In this document: one piece after another, positions 56,641 through 64,000 of the stretch
Layout of the letters: every line of letters starts with the position of its first letter
Numbering within the stretch: the stretch's first letter is position 1
The notes under the pieces: generated by a model
Seen by the model: the letters and a program-made list of their open reading frames with translations, nothing else
What the model was told of the DNA's origin: nothing
Database searches by the model: none
Source: Plutella xylostella
Lineage: Eukaryota; Arthropoda; Insecta; Lepidoptera; Plutellidae
Reading direction: 5' to 3'
Length of the DNA stretch: 64,000 bases
Assembly (NCBI RefSeq): GCF_932276165.1
Contig: NC_063986.1
Span: forward strand, 1,810,501 to 1,874,500
Position numbers and translations under genes: made by a program

Positions 56641-56984
56641 TTTTATTCTTCGTATGCTAGAGTGACCCCAGCCGGTGGACGCGGACGGTGGATTGCTATA
56701 ATTTGTGAGCTGCGCCGAGACAGAGCGCCCATTCTGTAAATGGATTAGGGAAGTAAAGTGATACGACTGCTTACAGGAAAGAAAGAAAAGGTTTACCTTC
56801 ATAATGGTTGGTTGCACATGCACAAATACACAGTTTGGGTTCGGTGTGTCTTAACATTTAATTATTGTACGAAATGCCTGAAAACGAATAAACTTGTGAA
56901 TATCTATCGGCTATCACAATTACTTCTTATGACTATATTTATGTTTTAATTTAATCAAACTCATACCATTTAATAAAATTCCTC

Positions 56985-57025
56985 ATCAGCCTATAGCAGT
57001 CCACTGCTGGACATTGTTGATAATA
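56985..57025 (+). mobile_element. LINE 3'-end scrap
   Basis: catcagcctatagcagtcca followed by ctgctggacat, as at 21156. Confidence 0.5.
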
Positions 57026-59155
57026 TTACTGTAAAAAAACCTAAATCACGTAACTGGCCGAATCTACCATATAGGTATAGATGTACAGAACGGGCGTCTT
57101 TACTGTAACCCTATTATAAGTAGTGAGGTTTCTTTTCACCCGAGTACGTGATTCACATTCTTTGCCCCGAGGGAACGAGATACACCCCCGACCTCCGCTG
57201 ACCTCGGACCTGGAGCATTCGCCCAGTCTTATACCTGGCGAAATTGGATTGAGACGAAATATTTTGCATTTTATTCCCTGTACATTGCATCTTAGACCCG
57301 ACCCTTTACATTGTTATTGCGACGTTTTATTCCCGCACATATCTAAAGAATCCTTTGTACACAATATTGTAGCTGTATTTTATTTTATATTTCGCAGTTT
57401 TCCCACTGAATAAGACATAAAAGAAAGTTACGGAATGAAGTTACTTTCGGAGTGACACTAACTTGAATTGACAGAATTACTTCTTGATATTACGGCACGG
57501 GTACCAGGGGCGCATGGGTTGGGTGGAGCCAGCCGCTCCTAAGGGACAAACTGTGCTTCCAGCAGCTGGCTCTGATCACCGCGGACACGGCTTGCATTTA
57601 TAATACCGCCCGTATTTTTAGGTTAGTTCGGAATTTTGGATTGCGGCGACGAAAGTAATATTATGAATTTAATTTTGGGTGCGCCTTCGGAATAAATTAT
57701 GTTGGCAGCTATTAATATTTTAAGCTTTTCTTCATGGTGAAAGCTACCTATCTGAGACAGCAGGGGACATAAATGTATGCATTTTTGACATCTATCTGAG
57801 AATCTTGGGTCTGATACTTTAGTGTTTCAATGTACTTCAACTTGTAATAGGTATTTGTGTAGATACAATTTATTATCCCCAGCTGTACTCCTCAATTCAA
57901 TGCGTCCACTCACATTTATATTCTCCACCGTACGTATGATTAGGGTGCCAAATAGCAATCGGAACGAGGAAAACCGTCTCCCAATAGTACCAGGCTGTAA
58001 GCGACGTGAGGAAGTCACGTGTCACTGTCCAGCGGATAATTCCCGAATCGGCTCGCAGCTGTTTGATACAGGCGTGACCTGCATTCAAACCTATTCGATG
58101 CCCAATCGACCATGATATAACATGTACCTTGAATCTCGCTGGCCAGTCTATGCGTCAAACTTTTATAGCTAAGATTTAAAGCCCGTTTTTGTTTGTTCGT
58201 CAAAATAGGCGAGGGACAAGAAGTACAAGAATGAATCGAATGTAGAGATATATCGTATGTATATCGTTATATTGCAGTCAAGGCTGGATATTTTTGTCAG
58301 GTTTAGAAGCGTTGGTCCATTTTTGTTTTTAAAGTTTAGTTTGTATGTTGGATTTTTCCCGTTTCCTCCATGCCAAGCAAAAATAAAGAAAATCTGATTT
58401 TTCTTGTATATTTTGTAAATTTTTATCAGAATAATCTCAAATCTTGTATTACAATGCTGTGTATAAAACTAAGGATAGATACCAATTGAGATTGATAAGA
58501 CGCAGACATTTCAATGACAATCGCACCCATACCTCTTAAGATCTTGTAAAAGATCTCATTTTGAATTTCAACCTCATAAAAGTAATTGGATGGCTTTCAA
58601 TGACAAAACAACGAGTAGAAAAGGCCGCGCACCCCGGGGCAACCCTTTCACGATTAAACTCAAGAGCCGTAAAAGTATCGAATATCGTAAAATTGATCCC
58701 TGTAATAAAATAACAGGCCTTGAAGGGCCAAAATGAAATATTGTCTCACCATTCGAAAATTTAAGTACCCAGAGAAATTGGAAGGTTTTTGTACACCAGA
58801 GGCAAGCAAGACCGTTATTTGATTCTGTCGTGTGTCTAAAGTGTCCCTAATACGTAAACGTAAGGGTTAGATTGAAATGGTAAGGGTAACATAGTGGGAT
58901 ATTCCACTGTACCCAAGCTGTTTTAATGATGACTGTAAATTGCGTCGAGACACATTTTCACGACTGTTTCTTTTTAATGGCAGATTTTGATGTTTTCGAA
59001 GAAATTTTCTGGGCAGCTTGAGAAAGAAATTAGTTTACATTTGAACTAGCCATGTAATTAAATAATTCATCCAAAAATTGCTGGCCATGGTCAATAGAAG
59101 ATTGTATGGACAAATATTTGATGATAATAATCGATAAGTACATTGTAGATTTTTT
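57026..59155. other. Long stretch without identified elements
   Basis: 57120-57320 and 57490-57600 are noticeably more GC-rich than average and free of known repeats, so they might be conserved single-copy DNA. The frames across them (57123-57413, 57822-58115) have no domain. Confidence 0.4.
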
Positions 59156-59158
59156 AAT

Positions 59159-59755
59159 AAAAGGTAAGCGCGTCAAAGGAAAACTTCAAGAAAAAACTTG
59201 AAGCTTTCGAGATGTGGTGTTACCGACGCATGCTTCGAATCAGTTGGACCGATAAAGTCACCAATGTCAAAGTTCTGAAACGAATGCATAAGCAAGTGGA
59301 ACTCGTGCGTACCATTAAGCAGCGCAAAGTAGCCTACTTAGGACACGTTTTGCGTAATAAGCGATACCAGCTGCTACATACCATAATAATGGGCAAAGTG
59401 GAAGGAAAGAGAAGGCCTGGAAGGAGAAAATTGACGTGGCTGTGCAACATCAAAGAGTGGACCGGTGTAAAAACCGTGGAAGAATTATTTAAAACAGCCA
59501 GGAATAGAGAGCGCTGCAAAGAGCTGACTGCCAACCTTCAATGATGAAGAGGCACTATAAGAAGAAGAAGCGCGTCTACATTTCGGCATTGGCATCGTAT
59601 GCAACGAACGCTACGCATTCAGTATTCTTTATATATAGATTCACACATTTGCATCTACTGCATCGGTATGGCCGACGCCGTTTCTCCATACATTTATGAA
59701 AATCCGTTTGGTCCGATACGTACGACACAGATAGGTTGACACTTACCTGAAATTC
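59159..59755. mobile_element. MITE (relative of 31358) split by a LINE
   Basis: Left end aaggtaagcgcgtc. Right part: catcggtatgg.., aatccgtttggtccgatacg, tacgac and caggtaagtgtc-type end in complement. The element resembles the complement of 31358-31535. The LINE at 59175-59567 lies within its left terminal repeat. Confidence 0.7.
59175..59567 (+). mobile_element. RTE-like LINE, 5'-truncated, AAGCGCGTC duplication
   Basis: An open frame ends at TGA 59542-59544. It reads KKKLEAFEMWCYRRMLRISW, TDKVTNVKVLKRM, RKVAYLGHVLRNKRYQLL, GKVEGKRRPGRRKLTWL and IKEWTG. This is the C-terminal region of an RTE-type endonuclease/reverse transcriptase. It is unbroken over about 125 codons, so it is the youngest-looking LINE piece here. 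A 3' tail of (AAG)n follows. The 9-bp direct repeat AAGCGCGTC at 59166-59174 and 59568-59576 is its target duplication. The catalytic domains are absent. Confidence 0.9.
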
Positions 59756-62284
59756 ATCATCTCAAATGTTATTTTGGTGTGTTTGTTTGTCATGTGCAAT
59801 GATTACATGCACTGTGCACAGATCATTAACATAACATAGTAACCCCGTAGCACATAATGTACTGATGATATCATCACTCCCATTATTTAGGCCACTAAAG
59901 CGAGTTATGGTAATGACTTGCAAGGCAAGTAGACAGGACAGAAAGGTCAATGAACGCACACAAAGGCTTCATTGCAACTATTAGTTGTAGTGATACTGTT
60001 TAATTTAATACGGTTGACGACTTCTATATCTTTCATATAGGATTGGATATCAATAGTAAAGATATAGACAGTGCTTAATTTTGTACCTCAGAGGTGATAA
60101 GTCCACGTTTTGGGAGTTTCTTTCTTTAAACACCTATGTAGAGCTAATAATTTGTTGCGATCTTATCATAGTAGGTACAAAAAAACTTTCGCTATTATCT
60201 ACTAGGTTTTTATTTATCAGGCTGCTGATACTGTAGACGGATATAGGTATATTTTGTGAAAATAGATGCCATTATTAATAAAGCCCCTCATATTTTGTAC
60301 TTTAGGTGATATCACTGTTCTTTTTTAATATGGTGGTAAAAGTGGTAGTTACCTGACTGTTTATTATAGACAATATGGGGTGATTGATTGTGACATAACA
60401 CTTAAAATATTAGACACAGATTACATAGTAAAGTTTGAGTCTAACTGTAGGCTACAAGAAATATAATGGGTGTGAACCAAACAGGTGTATAAATGAATGT
60501 GAATTTATAACAAGTTCAGCGTAGTTAAATTAATGAAATCATATTTATTGGAATTATGATTTAAACATTTCTATATTATTTGACTATAATTAGTACTAAT
60601 TATGGCACTAAACTATACAGTAATACATATAATTTCATTTCACACTTATAGAATTTTAAGTTTTTTACATAAAAACGGTAAAAAGGAACATTACTCCCTT
60701 GATAACAATATGAAGTGGGTATTCAACAATTACCTAGCAAAAGAAAAAAATACAGACAGAATGGAAGTCATTACCATTCGAAGTGCAAGTCCAATTTGTA
60801 GCAGCCAATGAGAAGATAATCTAAAAGAACGTAATGTGACCAAAATCAATTTAAAGTTGCCAACTCCAGTCTCGATTTGCCTAATAAAGCAATATTTCCA
60901 TTTCAATCCAATTCTCTTTCTGTCCGGGCAGAAAACGGTTTTTATTACAAGATGCCTTCCAAATTCAAACATAAAACCGATTGTAATGCGAGTGACTTCA
61001 CGACGGTCGCATCTGTGCCTGGAAATGTTGCCGGCGCTCGCCCTCAAGGACTAAAACCCCGTCTGGAGCGTATTGTATACTGGAAATTTTCATCCGAAGA
61101 ATGTTTTCAAACATTTATTTCCCAAAATATAGACTATGATTTTTGGGGAACAACAGCTTTTTTTTCGTTTAGAAGTAATTTGATGCTGTGTCTCTGCAAC
61201 TTTTTCATTTCTCGCGAGATAGTTACTTCTATAGTAGCCGCCTAAGCGTTCTAAAACAGTAATTTAAGCAAGTAGGTATTTCATGAAAAATAATTATTGA
61301 ATGAAAACTAGAATTTTTACACATACGTACCTACCAGTTGAGTGCAGGTTTTTATCGTTTAAGAAAAACCTACACTAAGCCCTCAGCACTCGGACGGAAA
61401 ATACAACCCCGTTTTATTGTTTACAGAGAAAATCGAAGGACTTTTGGAGTAGGTAAAACGGACCCGGATTCCTATTTAATTACGCAAACAAATATGGAAA
61501 TTGAATTGGACGTTGAAATGGCTACATAAATATAAGTTGATTGTAGTTATTGTTTTAAAATAATTCTGTTACCTACCAATAATAAAATTTATAACCAGAT
61601 ACATTGGACTGTTCGTCAACAGAACATTTGTATCAATGATTAGATTAGGTATGTATAAATAAATTAGTTGGTTTAGTTAAATTGCAAAAGTATCTTTCAA
61701 GGGAAAACTTATTTAGTTTAACCATGTTTGTTTAATTTAACGGATACATTACCTTAATACGCAGTACAATGCTTAGTGCTCACAGTGCATACAAGGCACA
61801 ATTCCACATTGAACAATTGAAAAGGTGACTCCTGAATAAACCATGCGCGTTCGGTCACGTCTGGCAAGACTGCCGCAGTACAACACACAGTTTATGTCTG
61901 AGCCGACTTACAGACACTTTGTCTTGATTTACACAGGGTGTCCCACGACAATACCATAAGAAGAAGACGTACCGTAACTACTGATATAAATAAATAAGTA
62001 TGTAATGTTAAAAAGTTGTAAACATATTTATGTTCATCATAAGTAATGTACAAGCATTTATAACAAGTAATTTGCCTCACATTGGTTAGTAAGGTTATAA
62101 AACATGCGCTGAGCTTCAGCCCAGTTTATCGTGCCTCCTTCGGGGACACATCTGACCCTGATTTATATTTGAAAAGTCCAAATTTATCGCGGTCCCAACG
62201 ACGCGCGGCGGCGGTCGCGCCAACTTAATAATGCCCGAAGGACTGGGTACGACTGTTTTTTGGTAATTTTATAGTTTAAGGTAT
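59756..62284. other. No recognised element; two unassigned frames
   Basis: A 122-codon plus frame (60877-61245) and a 105-codon minus frame (60730-61047) overlap. 60960-61080 is GC-richer (gttgccggcgctcgccctca). Neither frame shows a known domain and they exclude each other. 62090-62240 is CpG-rich (acgacgcgcggcggcggtcg) without a frame. Confidence 0.35.
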
Positions 62285-62398
62285 AATTTCACCAAATGCT
62301 TAAAATATTTTTGTCGTCCGTCAAAAGTCTGTTCTTAGATAGTACAAAAATTTAAATTCAATTTTAAATACATTTAGCTTTTGGTAAAAAAGACCGTA
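62285..62398. mobile_element. Decayed MITE, relative of 33533
   Basis: ttcaccaaatgcttaaaat and tttagcttttggtaaaa are mirrored across 110 bp. The outer ends are diverged and no target duplication is clear. Confidence 0.5.
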
Positions 62399-62959
62399 TG
62401 TTAAAACCAATTAGGTTTTCTATAACAAAAACAATACACATTAAGTTTTTTTCTATTCTATTCTGTTCAATTGTTGTTAGATTCCTCCCCATTTAATCTA
62501 ACATTGTAAACTCTATTTACTTTATTACCTTATTACAGATAGAGGTTTATCTATTATTTACCTCATGAACATTGAACAAGCAGGGGCGCTGGGAATACAA
62601 ATGGCTCCCAGTCTGCTTCTGCGAAATGAACTTATTTATATTATGTCTGACTACAGTCTGGCCTTGAAATGCTGATAATATAACTTGCCCGGTACTGAAA
62701 AGTACTTTACGTTTTAGGTAGGTAATTTCGTGCGGAGGTTTCTGTAGTTATTTTCTGACAGTGTTATGTTAGTATGTCAATACTATAGATATTGGTATTT
62801 ATATGAGCACATATATGTATAAGAATCGAAGATTGGCCGCAGCCTGTAGCCGAAGATTCTATTGATATTAGATTTATATTATTTCTTTGAATAAAATGTG
62901 ATACTTAATACTCTCTGCATTTATCTATTATTATTTTGCACAAAATGCACTCCAACTGT

Positions 62960-63085
62960 GTGCTATACTTGAGTAAATGTGCTACAGAGATTCGTCGTAG
63001 CGATAATAATAAACACTTGCTACGCCGTCGTAGCAATCTCGTAGCAGTTTGCTACGGCGGCGTAGCAGATTTGTTCACCTACGGG
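62960..63085. repeat. Second GCTACG / CGTAGC cluster
   Basis: ttcgtcgtagcg, ttgctacgccgtcgtagcaa, tctcgtagcagtttgctacg and gcggcgtagcaga. Compare 44668-44792. Confidence 0.6.
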
Positions 63086-63257
63086 CTGTGACATCGTAAA
63101 GCATTGGATATGCTTACACAGACACAGAGCTTCCAAAAGTTTATATTTGTGCTTGTGCTATCTGCATTTTGTCGGTATTTACTGTAATCAGTTAATATTT
63201 TGGCATGTGTGTTCGTTTTTAATATCAAATAAAACAAACAGTTTAATAAATATTACA

Positions 63258-63422
63258 AAAGGGCGGCTAGTGCCAATCTCTCCATAGTAGGCTAGAGCAT
63301 AACCAGGGATTATTGCTTGACTTTTGACACATCTGTCAAGAATTTAATATGGAGATGACGCATAATTAATCAACCTTTCCCTGGTTACGATTTAACTGAC
63401 TATTGTGAAATTGGAGCATCTT
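63258..63422. mobile_element. MITE, 'gacacatctgtcaagaattt' family (inverted)
   Basis: tgccaatctctccatagtag, gcataaccagggatta, ttgacttttgacacatctgt, ttaatatggagatgacgc and ctattgtgaaattgga. The fifth family member in the window, single and complete but diverged. Confidence 0.75.
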
Positions 63423-63707
63423 TTAAACCATACACTGCCAGACAAACTACTTATCTTAGTAATCCGTTGATAGGCGGTTACATAACAAAATCCGCATTGT
63501 ACAGCAGTGTATCTCACAGCCAGCATAATAACACAACATTACAAGTGCAAAGCCCAAACCGCACAAAGCAAGACAATCTGTCTGACAGACCACCTCATTA
63601 ACCTGACACCGGCGACGGAAGCTGCGAAATGAACGTCACGACTCACGACACTATTCTCAATCAGTAAACGTTTCATAAACGATGTGGATCCGTGAAACTA
63701 TCCGTTA

Positions 63708-63900
63708 GGCCGTGTCCGCACCGCGAATATTTATTCCGCGCGGAATTAATTCGCAATTCTGTAACACATCGAATACTATAGGAGTATCCGCACTTGCGGA
63801 AATAAATCGCAACAAAAATCAACAGGCGAACCTCGATCGCGGAATATAATTCGCGCGAAATAAATCCGCGCGGAAAAATATTCGCGGTGCGGAAACGGCC
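63708..63900. mobile_element. 193-bp CpG-rich MITE with TTA target duplication
   Basis: The ends ggccgtgtccgcaccgcgaa and ttcgcggtgcggaaacggcc are inverted with one or two mismatches. Inner cgcggaat/attccgcg pairs are many. TTA sits at 63705-63707 and 63901-63903. PIF/Harbinger-like by target site (inference). Confidence 0.85.
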
Positions 63901-64000
63901 TTAGACAGCAACTGTTTTTGTACAATTTTATGAAGCGACATTAGAGGTCCTTGAGTAAACTATAATTGTTTTTAGGGATGATAACATTTCATCGTGTTTA

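Noticed and set aside
60730..61245. Overlapping 105- and 122-codon frames on opposite strands
   Set aside because: Both cannot be genes. Neither has a known domain, and the GC-richer DNA explains the lack of stops on both strands.

Overview
The window looks like a piece of a lepidopteran (moth or butterfly) nuclear genome, and is almost entirely non-coding. The evidence is an AT-rich background full of 'gtacctacc'/'taggtaggta' strings. It also holds interspersed repeats typical of Lepidoptera: tRNA-derived SINEs, an element starting 'ccggccaagtgcgagtcggg' and ending 'gctacggaaccct', an element with 'accgact..caaaaa' ends, and (GACA)n-tailed elements. There are also 3' ends of RTE-like and other LINEs, and many short foldback DNA transposons (MITEs). 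No rRNA gene, free-standing tRNA gene, CRISPR array or bacterial-type operon is visible. No recognisable complete host gene is present. The window is best read as intergenic or deep-intronic DNA, or as a transposon-rich block.

Left part (1-14 kb). An open frame runs off the left edge on the minus strand. A chimeric, decayed LINE block (2.2-3.5 kb) joins the C-terminus of an RTE-like element to the reverse transcriptase of a second LINE. A possible small spliced gene sits on the minus strand at 4.8-5.5 kb. A 2.6-kb inverted-repeat-bounded element (6452-9052) contains an 856-bp element with perfect 22-bp inverted ends and many internal copies of a CCCAGTAATTGATA-like motif. Beside it is a BEL/Pao retrotransposon remnant in which the start of gag abuts the integrase. 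A 1.1-kb element with ~100-bp inverted ends lies at 12757-13843.

Middle (14-44 kb). Three copies of one tRNA-derived SINE are present; two are full length with clear target-site duplications. There are tRNA-like SINE heads of other families and more than fifteen foldback MITEs, several flanked by TTA or TAA. At least two insertions are nested inside older repeats. One old repeat occurs twice (27.2 and 43.5 kb), and each copy was hit by a different element at nearly the same spot.

Right part (44-64 kb). LINE C-termini of at least three kinds occur (47.5, 48.7, 52.6 and 59.4 kb). There is a 594-bp lepidopteran repeat at 46.7 kb, a possible isolated exon at 46.3 kb, further MITEs, and a CpG-rich MITE with TTA duplications at 63.7 kb.

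There is no pathway or operon to reconstruct. The content of this window is the layering of transposable elements: which inserted into which, with which target sites. Family names were assigned from memory of conserved motifs, without database searches. Exact ends are estimates except where a target-site duplication is given.
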